Of a stretch of DNA of 62,500 nucleotides, positions 33,029 through 39,127 are shown one piece after another. Under the pieces are notes generated by a model. That model saw nothing but the letters and a program-made list of their open reading frames with translations. It was not told the DNA's origin and ran no database searches. The stretch comes from Paenibacillus allorhizosphaerae. Its GTDB lineage: Bacteria > Bacillota > Bacilli > Paenibacillales > NBRC-103111. Every line of letters begins with the position of its first letter. Position 1 is the first letter of the stretch. Location of the stretch: the NCBI RefSeq assembly GCF_910594985.1, contig NZ_CAJVCE010000029.1, forward strand, positions 1-62,500, written 5' to 3'. A program made the position numbers and the translations under genes.

Positions 33029-33313
33029 ATGGTCGAACAACCGGGTAAAGTAAAGCGCCAGGAAATTCGAATGCTCAATCGCAAGCTTCTGGAAGTATCG
33101 GGCGTGATGAATGTCGAAAGCTTCGACAGCGAGGAATTTTTACTTGAAACCGAGTGCGGCTTTCTGATGATTAAAGGACAAAACCTACACATCAAAAACC
33201 TCAGCCTGGATCAAGGCTTGGTGTCCATCGAAGGCTATGTGAACGAGCTGGCGTACGTCGACACAAACTCCCAAGGCAAAGCCAAGGGATTTTTCGGCAA
33301 GCTGTTTAAGTGA
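33029..33313 (+). CDS. yabP: Sporulation protein YabP
   Basis: YabP (94 aa) belongs to the YabP/YqfC family of mother-cell sporulation proteins. The core NRKLLEVSGVMNVESFDSEEF-type segment and the later LLETECGFLMIKGQNL and LDQGLVSIEGYVNELAY blocks are clear. ATG 33029 follows AAGGAGGGG. It overlaps yabQ by four bases (GTGA), so the two are translated together. Confidence 0.93.
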   Translation: MVEQPGKVKRQEIRMLNRKLLEVSGVMNVESFDSEEFLLETECGFLMIKGQNLHIKNLSLDQGLVSIEGYVNELAYVDTNSQGKAKGFFGKLFK

Positions 33314-33885
33314 CGCTGCAAATTCAATTCGTGACGATGGGCATGATGTATGCGGGGGGACTAGCGCTAGGAGGACTGTTCGATGTGTACCGGGTGCTTT
33401 CAGGCCAGCTCAGAGTGCCCTTATGGTTGAAGGCGGTTCTCGACCTGCTGTACTGGTTTGTCGGCACGATCATCGTGTTTAAATTGCTCTACGAGAGCAA
33501 CTGGGGCGAAGTGCGATTTTATATATTCGTAGGGCTGATCGCGGGCATTCTTTTTTATTTTTGGCTGTTTAGCCGGCCCGTCATCCGGGTAATACAGTTT
33601 ATGATCCGCATGGTGCTTGCGACCATTCGCATCGGGAAGCGGATGATCGAGCTGTTTATCATCAAGCCTGTGATCATGCTGTACCGCCTGATCGTGATCA
33701 TTTTAGGATTTTTATGCGCTACCGCTATATTCCTGTACAAAATTATGTTACAATTATGCTACCCTGTGTGGAAATTGCTATTATGGATGGTACGGCCGTT
33801 AGGTCGCTATATTCGTATTCCGGTTCCCGATTGGGTGAAGAAGTTGGGTCGGAGCATCGCGGCGTGGATTCGCAGGCTCTTTTAA
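33310..33885 (+). CDS. yabQ: Spore cortex protein YabQ
   Basis: YabQ (191 aa) is a mother-cell membrane protein needed for spore cortex formation. The N-terminus MTLQIQFVTMGMMYAGGLALGG followed by FDVYRV is family-typical, with about four to five membrane segments. The second half is long and basic/hydrophobic. The start is GTG 33310, overlapping the yabP stop. Coding continues to 33885; two other frames over its end are shadows. Confidence 0.92.
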   Translation: MTLQIQFVTMGMMYAGGLALGGLFDVYRVLSGQLRVPLWLKAVLDLLYWFVGTIIVFKLLYESNWGEVRFYIFVGLIAGILFYFWLFSRPVIRVIQFMIRMVLATIRIGKRMIELFIIKPVIMLYRLIVIILGFLCATAIFLYKIMLQLCYPVWKLLLWMVRPLGRYIRIPVPDWVKKLGRSIAAWIRRLF

Positions 33886-34089
33886 TGATTCTGCGAAATG
33901 GGAATGATTGCTATGTTTACCGAAAGGGGCTTCGAGCCGAAGCGTTTCTTGGCGGGATCCGGGCGTATCGCATAACATCAGATTCGTCTTTCCGATCTTG
34001 CAAGAAAGCTGCATCAAAAAAACGGTCTGGCTACTGGAAGAACTCTGGGTCGGAGTTTTTCTTATCGGACGTAGGAGGATAACCAGTTC
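33886..34089 (+). other. Gap between yabQ and divIC
   Basis: 204 bases without a supported gene. A small frame (33908-34129) runs through but has no good ribosome-binding site and overlaps divIC. The region ends with copy 2 of the 44-bp repeat. Confidence 0.55.
34022..34065 (+). repeat. 44-bp dispersed repeat, copy 2
   Basis: Matches 16305-16348 at 36 of 44 positions without gaps. Here AACTC and GAGTT can pair (34040-34056 region) before TTTCTTAT, a weak terminator shape. It ends 24 bases before divIC. Confidence 0.6.
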
Positions 34090-34416
34090 ATGCAGGCAGT
34101 GTCTAAAGCAAACCAGACGCAACCGATAAACAAGGGTTCGTTCCGCAGACGTCGATTGGTGTTTCTTGTGCTTGCCGGTTTTATGAGCTGGGCTGGAATT
34201 ACGTTATGGAACCAAGAAGGCAAACTGGCTGAGCGCCAGGAGAAGGTAAGCGCTCTGGAGCAAAAGCAGTTGGAAGCCGAGCAAATCAACAGCAATACCC
34301 GGCGGGAAATTGATCGTTTGAATGACCCCGAGTATGTGGAGCAAAAAATTCGCAAGGACCTTCATTACGTGAGACCGGGAGAAACGCTCTTTTTTACCCC
34401 GAAACCTCAGAAGTAA
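34090..34416 (+). CDS. divIC: Cell-division protein DivIC
   Basis: DivIC (108 aa) is a bitopic membrane protein of the division septum acting with DivIB and FtsL. A basic N-terminus (about 1-22), one membrane segment (about 23-40), a coiled coil (about 44-80, ERQEKVSALEQKQLEAEQ) and the short C-terminal DPEYVEQKIRKDLHYVRPGE motif are visible. GTAGGAGG precedes the ATG. Confidence 0.94.
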   Translation: MQAVSKANQTQPINKGSFRRRRLVFLVLAGFMSWAGITLWNQEGKLAERQEKVSALEQKQLEAEQINSNTRREIDRLNDPEYVEQKIRKDLHYVRPGETLFFTPKPQK

Positions 34417-34447
34417 TAAAAAGTGAAGCGTGCGCTATAAAGTCCTG

Positions 34448-34476
34448 TTGACCGTATATTGTTCGTACGATATAAT
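34448..34476 (+). promoter_or_regulatory. Sigma-A promoter of yabR
   Basis: TTGACC (34448-34453), 17 bases, TATAAT (34471-34476). Confidence 0.78.
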
Positions 34477-34538
34477 CGGCATAGCTCCGATTTTTCCACG
34501 TCTTTTTTTAACTATTTAAGGGAGGAACATTTTACTTT

Positions 34539-35015
34539 ATGTCAATCGAAGTGGGCAGCAAGCTGCAAGGAAAAGTGACAGGGATTACTCACTTTGGCGC
34601 GTTCGTTGAGCTTTCCGAGGGCGTGACCGGTTTGGTTCATATCTCGGAGATTGCAGACAACTATGTCAAGGATGTAAACGATCATCTGAAGCTGAACGAT
34701 ACCGTCACCGTGAAAGTGATTAATGTCGACAAAGACGGCAAAATCGGGTTATCGATCAAACAAGCGGTAGATAAACCGGTGGACGCGCCCCCAACAAGGC
34801 CCGCTCGTTTTGAACGCCAGGGCGGCGGCGGAGACCGCGGCGGATTTGGCCGAGGCGACCGTGGTGGCCGTGGCGGTGGAAGACCTCCCCAACCAAACCG
34901 TCTTACGTTCGAAGACAAGATGGCACGTTTCTTGAAAGACAGCGAAGACCGCATTTCTTCCTTGAAGAAGAACACCGAAGGCAAGAGAGGCGGACGCGGC
35001 GCTCGTCGTGACTAA
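34539..35015 (+). CDS. yabR: S1-domain RNA-binding protein YabR
   Basis: An S1 RNA-binding domain occupies residues 1-75 (GSKLQGKVTGITHFGAFVEL, GLVHISEIADNYVKDV). A Gly/Arg-rich linker with RGG-like repeats (about 90-125) follows, then a basic C-terminal helix. This form is related to general stress protein 13 and polynucleotide phosphorylase S1 domains. The exact RNA target is unknown. AAGGGAGGAAC lies upstream. It has its own promoter and terminator. Confidence 0.92.
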   Translation: MSIEVGSKLQGKVTGITHFGAFVELSEGVTGLVHISEIADNYVKDVNDHLKLNDTVTVKVINVDKDGKIGLSIKQAVDKPVDAPPTRPARFERQGGGGDRGGFGRGDRGGRGGGRPPQPNRLTFEDKMARFLKDSEDRISSLKKNTEGKRGGRGARRD

Positions 35016-35028
35016 TATATTCATCGGC

Positions 35029-35067
35029 AACCGTATGGCCTTGCGGCTTATACGGTTTTAATTTTGC
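35029..35067 (+). terminator. Terminator after yabR
   Basis: AACCGTAT (35029-35036) pairs with the TACGGTT end of the hairpin (35051-35057), with an inner GCC/GGC. TTTAATTTT follows. Confidence 0.75.
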
Positions 35068-35104
35068 TGCGGACTGCTTCAAAAGCGAACGGTTGGGCTG
35101 CTTG

Positions 35105-35134
35105 TTGACAACGGCCCGGCGACTGTTATATACT
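35105..35134 (+). promoter_or_regulatory. Sigma-A promoter of tRNA-Met
   Basis: TTGACA (35105-35110), 18 bases, TATACT (35129-35134), 12 bases before the mature tRNA. Confidence 0.78.
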
Positions 35135-35146
35135 CATGCTTATCGC

Positions 35147-35220
35147 GGCGGCATAGCTCAGCTGGCTAGAGCGTACGGTTCATACCCGTAAGGTCGGGGG
35201 TTCGATCCCCTCTGCCGCTA
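35147..35220 (+). tRNA. trnM: tRNA-Met (anticodon CAT)
   Basis: A 74-base cloverleaf: acceptor GGCGGCA / TGCCGCT (first pair G.U), D arm GCTCAGCTGGCTAGAGC, anticodon loop TTCATAC with CAT, T arm GGGGG TTCGATC CCCTC. The paired first position argues for an elongator-type tRNA rather than the initiator. CCA is not encoded. A lone tRNA gene with its own promoter and terminator; B. subtilis also has tRNA-Met at this place before spoIIE. Confidence 0.95.
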
Positions 35221-35235
35221 TAAGCACACCCATCC

Positions 35236-35275
35236 GACCCTGCGGCTCGAATTGAAGCTGCCAGGGTCATTTTAT
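35236..35275 (+). terminator. Terminator after tRNA-Met
   Basis: GACCCTG (35236-35242) pairs with CAGGGTC (35262-35268), followed by ATTTTATT. Confidence 0.7.
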
Positions 35276-35290
35276 TGTTGGCGGAGCAAG

Positions 35291-35319
35291 TTGACGGACA
35301 GGCGCATTGTCATTATATA
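35291..35319 (+). promoter_or_regulatory. Candidate sigma-A promoter of the LacI-family gene
   Basis: TTGACG (35291-35296), 17 bases, TATATA (35314-35319). Confidence 0.6.
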
Positions 35320-35338
35320 AGCAAAAGGAAGAGCGACG

Positions 35339-36325
35339 ATGAGTTCGGTAAAAGAAGTAGCGAAACGAGCGGGGGTTTCCTCCGCTACCGTGTCGAGAGT
35401 GTTGAACAAAGATCCCGCGGTCAAGCCGGAAACAAGGAACAAAGTGCTGCAAATCATTCGCGAGCTGAACTACAAGCCTAACCTGATGGCCAAAAACTTG
35501 CGGAAGCAGTCCAGCAAGACGATCGTTATGGTGCTTCCTACGATGGCCAATCCGTTTTTTGCCGGAATAGCCAGAGGAGCGCAGGCGGCGATTTCGCAAA
35601 GCGGTTATAACGTGATCATCGGGACAACGGAGTTCGATAAGCTGCAGTTGAGCACGTACGTGAATTTGCTCAATACGAATTTGGCGGACGGCCTAATCCT
35701 TGTCTCTTCGAACATGCCGAAAGAGGCGCTGCGGCAATTGGCGAAGCAGCATCCCGTCGTACTGTGCAACGAATACTACGACGATCTGGATATTCAGAGC
35801 GTCAGCATCAATAACCGTCAAGCCGGATACGACGCAACGTGTGAATTGCTTGGAAGGGGATACCGGAGTATTGGCTACATTACGGGGACAAGAGAATCGA
35901 GCTCGCTGCTCGGCCGAATGAGCGGGTATCGGGAAGCGCTGCAGGAAGCGGGCATTGCGTTCAATGCCAACCTTGTCGCCAAAGCGAAGAGCAACTATGA
36001 GCAAGTCATTGAGGTCGTAAACAGCATCGCCGACAAAGAGAAGTCCATCGAAGGAATCATCGCGAATTCGGACATGCTGGCCTCATACATATTGAAAGGA
36101 ATCAAGGAAGGGGAAATTCGTCTACCCGGCCATGTAGGCTTAATCAGTTTTGACGGGACGTTCCTTTCCGAGGTGATGAATCCGGCGTTGTCGACCGTGG
36201 CGCAGCCGATGTACGACCTTGGTTTTTCATCGGTGGGACTGCTGCTCCAGAAGCTGCGGAACAAACCGGAGACAGCGGACAAGCGTCTCTTTTTGCCGCA
36301 TCGGCTTATTGTTCGGGAAACATGA
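35339..36325 (+). CDS. LacI-family transcription regulator
   Basis: 328 aa. Residues 1-55 are the LacI HTH plus hinge helix (VKEVAKRAGVSSATVSRVLN, then NYKPNLMAKNLRKQ). The rest is a periplasmic-binding-protein-like effector domain with sugar-type ligand pocket. AAAGGAAGAG precedes the ATG. The next gene encodes a solute-binding lipoprotein, with a LacI-type palindrome (36525-36538) at its promoter, so this is probably its local repressor. The ligand is unknown, probably a carbohydrate. Confidence 0.9.
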   Translation: MSSVKEVAKRAGVSSATVSRVLNKDPAVKPETRNKVLQIIRELNYKPNLMAKNLRKQSSKTIVMVLPTMANPFFAGIARGAQAAISQSGYNVIIGTTEFDKLQLSTYVNLLNTNLADGLILVSSNMPKEALRQLAKQHPVVLCNEYYDDLDIQSVSINNRQAGYDATCELLGRGYRSIGYITGTRESSSLLGRMSGYREALQEAGIAFNANLVAKAKSNYEQVIEVVNSIADKEKSIEGIIANSDMLASYILKGIKEGEIRLPGHVGLISFDGTFLSEVMNPALSTVAQPMYDLGFSSVGLLLQKLRNKPETADKRLFLPHRLIVRET

Positions 36326-36340
36326 AAGAGTAAATCATCC

Positions 36341-36373
36341 ATCATCCGTGCATTCTCACGGGTGATTTTTTTT
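36341..36373 (+). terminator. Terminator after the LacI-family gene
   Basis: ATCATCCGTG (36341-36350) pairs with CACGGGTGAT (36357-36366), one G.U, followed by TTTTTTT. Confidence 0.85.
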
Positions 36374-36478
36374 GTGTGCATCGCGAAAGCGCTGCGGAAT
36401 GCAACCATATGGATTAAGAGACAAGCTCCGTTGAAACTACAAAAACATCTTCTTAGAAAGATCCAATAGAATATTTTA

Positions 36479-36506
36479 TTGACATAATCAATAAATAATA
36501 TATAAT
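36479..36506 (+). promoter_or_regulatory. Sigma-A promoter of the solute-binding lipoprotein gene
   Basis: TTGACA (36479-36484), 16 bases, TATAAT (36501-36506). Both hexamers are consensus. Confidence 0.78.
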
Positions 36507-36524
36507 AAAAAATTGATCATAAAA

Positions 36525-36538
36525 TGTAATCGATTCCA
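36525..36538. promoter_or_regulatory. LacI/CcpA-type operator
   Basis: TGTAATCGATTCCA matches the cre pattern TGWNANCGNTNWCA at 13 of 14 positions with the central CG. It lies about 10-25 bases downstream of the predicted start site, a blocking position. Either the adjacent LacI-family protein or CcpA could bind. Confidence 0.65.
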
Positions 36539-36555
36539 TGAAAGGGTGAGGTTTC

Positions 36556-37887
36556 ATGAAGGGGTATCAAGAAAAAAACAGACGCCTCATGCCAAGCGGC
36601 ATGTTAAGGACAGGGGCGGCAGCCATGGCGCTGATCGCACTGCTTGGCGGATGCAGCAAAGGCAAAGACAATGCGGCGGTTCAGTCCGTCGATGAAAAGC
36701 ACGAGCCGGTGAACATTACGGTAGGCATTAAATCGACCGGCTATTTAAGTGAGGAGGAATTCGACAAATATATTGCTAAGCCGGTAAAGGCCAAGTATCC
36801 ATGGATTACGGCGGAACGAGTCGTATACACGAATAATTCCATCAACGAGCTAGTCGTATCGGGACAAACGCCGGATATTATCATTACGAACAATGTGAAC
36901 GGGATGCCGCAGCTTCGCGATCTGGATTTGCTGGATTCCTTACAAGGTTTGATGCAAAAGCAAGGGTTCGATCTTTCGCGCATTGAGCCGGAAGCGCTCG
37001 CAGCGGTCAAAGCGGCGACGAACCGTGAGGATCTCGTGGCGCTGCCGTATACCCGCAATTTTGCCGTACTTTATTATAACAAAGACATTTTTGACCGTTT
37101 CGCCGTTCCCTACCCGAAGGACGATATGACGTGGGAGCAAGTAACGGAGCTGGCCAAGAAGGTTACGCGCAGCGACGGCGGGGTGCAGTATCGGGGGCTG
37201 GAGCCGAATGTGCCGGAACGATTAGGATCTCAGTTGTCGCTTTCTTTTGTCGATAAGAACAACCGTGCAGCGGTCAATACGGATGCTTGGAAGAAAGTAC
37301 TCGGCCAACTGGCGTCTATCTATGAGATCCCGGGCAACAAGGATATCAAGTATAAGAGCAAGGCGGACGATCAATTCGCAAAGGACAGGACGCTGGCGAT
37401 GCTGGCCGAAATCAATATATTGTTTGACGCCAAATTAAACGAGCTCCCCGATTTGCAGTGGGATATGGTCTCTTTCCCGGTGTGGCCTGAGGCGCCTGGC
37501 GTCGGTCCGGGACCCGACGAGCATTTGATGGTGCTCAGCAAAGTAAGCAAACATAAAGAAGATGCGTTCCGGCTCATGTCGACCGTGCTCTCTGATGAAG
37601 TTCAACTTGAGATGGCAAGACAAGGCAGAATCAGCATTTTGAAAGACGGCAAGTTTCAAAAAGTATATGGAGAAGGGATGGCTTTCATGAAAGGGCGCAA
37701 TGTTGGAGCCATCTTCAAAACCAAGCTTGCTAACCCTTACATACCTTCGATTTACGATTCTGCGGCGATGACGGCACTACAGAACGAATTGAAAAACGTC
37801 GTGACGAAGGGGAAAGACTTGAACTCCTCCCTGAGAGATGCCGAGGAAACGATCAACAAAAATATCGAAACGCAAATGAAAAAATAG
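36556..37887 (+). CDS. Extracellular solute-binding lipoprotein (ABC transporter family 1)
   Basis: 443-aa lipoprotein. A basic N-terminus and hydrophobic stretch end in the lipobox LGGC with C33 as lipid anchor. The rest is a type-1 solute-binding fold (PDIIITNNVNG, LVALPYTRNFAVLYYNKDIFDRFAVPYPKDDMT split by short variations, then a C-terminal helix-rich part). No permease or ATPase gene is next to it, so it must use a transporter encoded elsewhere or serve as a sensor. Substrate unknown; Paenibacillus relatives usually bind oligosaccharides. Regulated by a strong promoter and a LacI-type operator. Confidence 0.88.
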   Translation: MKGYQEKNRRLMPSGMLRTGAAAMALIALLGGCSKGKDNAAVQSVDEKHEPVNITVGIKSTGYLSEEEFDKYIAKPVKAKYPWITAERVVYTNNSINELVVSGQTPDIIITNNVNGMPQLRDLDLLDSLQGLMQKQGFDLSRIEPEALAAVKAATNREDLVALPYTRNFAVLYYNKDIFDRFAVPYPKDDMTWEQVTELAKKVTRSDGGVQYRGLEPNVPERLGSQLSLSFVDKNNRAAVNTDAWKKVLGQLASIYEIPGNKDIKYKSKADDQFAKDRTLAMLAEINILFDAKLNELPDLQWDMVSFPVWPEAPGVGPGPDEHLMVLSKVSKHKEDAFRLMSTVLSDEVQLEMARQGRISILKDGKFQKVYGEGMAFMKGRNVGAIFKTKLANPYIPSIYDSAAMTALQNELKNVVTKGKDLNSSLRDAEETINKNIETQMKK

Positions 37888-37945
37888 CGATATTACCCGA
37901 TCCTACACAATGGTTGTTGTAGATTGAAGGAGGAAATATTTCATC

Positions 37946-38731
37946 ATGATCGCCATCACCAATCGGAAAGTGGCTGGCCTTACGCCCGTATGGGCGCCTT
38001 TTCACGGTTTTTCCTTGCTGTTCGATAATCCGGGGCAAAGCGTAGCGGCAGCAGATACGGAAGGAAAGCTGGAAGCAATGGCTTGCTCCCCGGATGAACC
38101 GGCCTTGTCGTTATATCGAACGTTCTGGGAGCAGTCTGGGGAGTTGGAACAGCTGCTAGCATCTTACCTGCTTTGCCCCCTGCCATTCCATTCGTATCAT
38201 GTAACGGTTTGGGACGGGCTGAACGTATCGAATGTGAAGAAGATTTCGACGGCGCACAGCCGGGATGCGGAGCGTTTTGTTTCGGCGCTGCCGGAAAGTC
38301 TTCTAGTCGACAGCCCGTTCGTGCAACGGGCTAGCGGCGAAGCGATCCGGATCGATTCGGACGGCGACATCCGATTCGTATATGACGCTTTGGAGAACCG
38401 CGGCAACAGCGCGCTGGTCGTTAATGTGAAGGCGGCCGATCCGGAGTCGGCGGCCAGACTGAAGGAAGTGGAGCGGCTGCGCAGTGAGCTGAACGCCGAT
38501 TTTCAGGAGCGGTTCGGAATTGCAACGGCTTCGGCGGATTATCGGCCGCATGTGTCGCTCGGCTATTTTGCCAACAAGGATCTGGGCGAACAATCCGCCG
38601 GCTCCCTTAAGCGGTTGGACGACATATTGCGGAAGCAGTCCGAAGGCAAAACCATCGCCTTCAGCAGTATTTCCTTGTATGGCATGACCGATATGCAGAC
38701 GTTTATTCGAAAGCGGCAGGCCGGAACCTGA
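37946..38731 (+). CDS. 2H phosphoesterase-like protein (2'-5' RNA ligase superfamily)
   Basis: 261 aa with two HxT/S motifs of the 2H superfamily: YHVTVW with H85/T87 and PHVSLGY with H202/S204. These form the catalytic pair in LigT/CPDase-type enzymes, which act on 2',3'-cyclic or 2'-5' phosphodiesters in RNA or small nucleotides. The substrate cannot be read. A hydrophilic N-terminal part precedes the first motif. AAGGAGG lies before the ATG. It sits 58 bases after the lipoprotein gene and ahead of a strong terminator; a functional link with that gene is not evident. Confidence 0.75.
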   Translation: MIAITNRKVAGLTPVWAPFHGFSLLFDNPGQSVAAADTEGKLEAMACSPDEPALSLYRTFWEQSGELEQLLASYLLCPLPFHSYHVTVWDGLNVSNVKKISTAHSRDAERFVSALPESLLVDSPFVQRASGEAIRIDSDGDIRFVYDALENRGNSALVVNVKAADPESAARLKEVERLRSELNADFQERFGIATASADYRPHVSLGYFANKDLGEQSAGSLKRLDDILRKQSEGKTIAFSSISLYGMTDMQTFIRKRQAGT

Positions 38732-38758
38732 CGGCGACAATATGCGGCGGCACGATGA

Positions 38759-38806
38759 AAATAAGCTTAGCCCGGTGTCACTTTCCCGGACTAAGCTTAT
38801 TTTTTG
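38759..38806. terminator. Strong terminator before the spoIIE region
   Basis: AATAAGCTTAG plus CCGG pair with CCGG plus CTAAGCTTATT, with single unpaired bases, a loop of about 10 and TTTTTT on the + strand. The symmetric A-run on the left lets it work on both strands. Confidence 0.88.
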
Positions 38807-38960
38807 TTGTTTTTACGAGTCAAACGCGCTCGTTGCGGCCACTGGTTTTGTCGGATGAACGGGTCAGTCCCCGCGAATCGACACGTTGTAACGTATTCAG
38901 CCGCGTTCAGTTCGGCAGTCTTTCGAACGTGCGTTCTAAAACTGTTCGACGATTTATATT

Positions 38961-38974
38961 TGCAAGCGCTTACA
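38961..38974. promoter_or_regulatory. cre-like palindrome upstream of spoIIE
   Basis: TGCAAGCGCTTACA matches the cre pattern at 13 of 14 positions. It is about 120 bases upstream of the spoIIE -10 and after the previous terminator. CcpA binding is inference. Confidence 0.5.
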
Positions 38975-39023
38975 ATACTTTTGATGCGTACTCTTCCTCA
39001 CAATTCGCGAAGGACAACCTTTT

Positions 39024-39089
39024 TGTCGGAAAAAACTTTGAATCTACCAACTCATTATGACAAACTTTCCGGTAGACACCCATTATACT
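39024..39089 (+). promoter_or_regulatory. Spo0A-type promoter of spoIIE
   Basis: ATGACA (39057-39062) and TATACT (39084-39089) are separated by 21 bases, the unusual spacing known from Spo0A-activated sigma-A promoters such as B. subtilis spoIIE. A near-match 0A box TGTCGGA (39024-39030) lies about 70 bases before the predicted start. A further half match is at 38945. Confidence 0.65.
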
Positions 39090-39127
39090 AAGTACCACTA
39101 ATAGCTTATGGGTGGTGTAATGAGAAT

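Larger units (their letters stand above)
38732..39127 (+). other. Intergenic region before spoIIE
   Basis: 396 bases. They hold a strong terminator (38759-38806), a cre-like palindrome (38961-38974), Spo0A-box-like sequences and the spoIIE promoter. No gene is supported. Confidence 0.75.

Noticed and set aside
33714..34129. Two open frames over the end of yabQ and the gap before divIC
   Set aside because: Neither has a good ribosome-binding site or family features. One overlaps yabQ and the other runs into divIC. The only signal in the gap is the 44-bp repeat.
35147..38806. Integrated element using tRNA-Met as attachment site
   Set aside because: There is no integrase, and I could not find a repeat of the tRNA 3' end near the far border.
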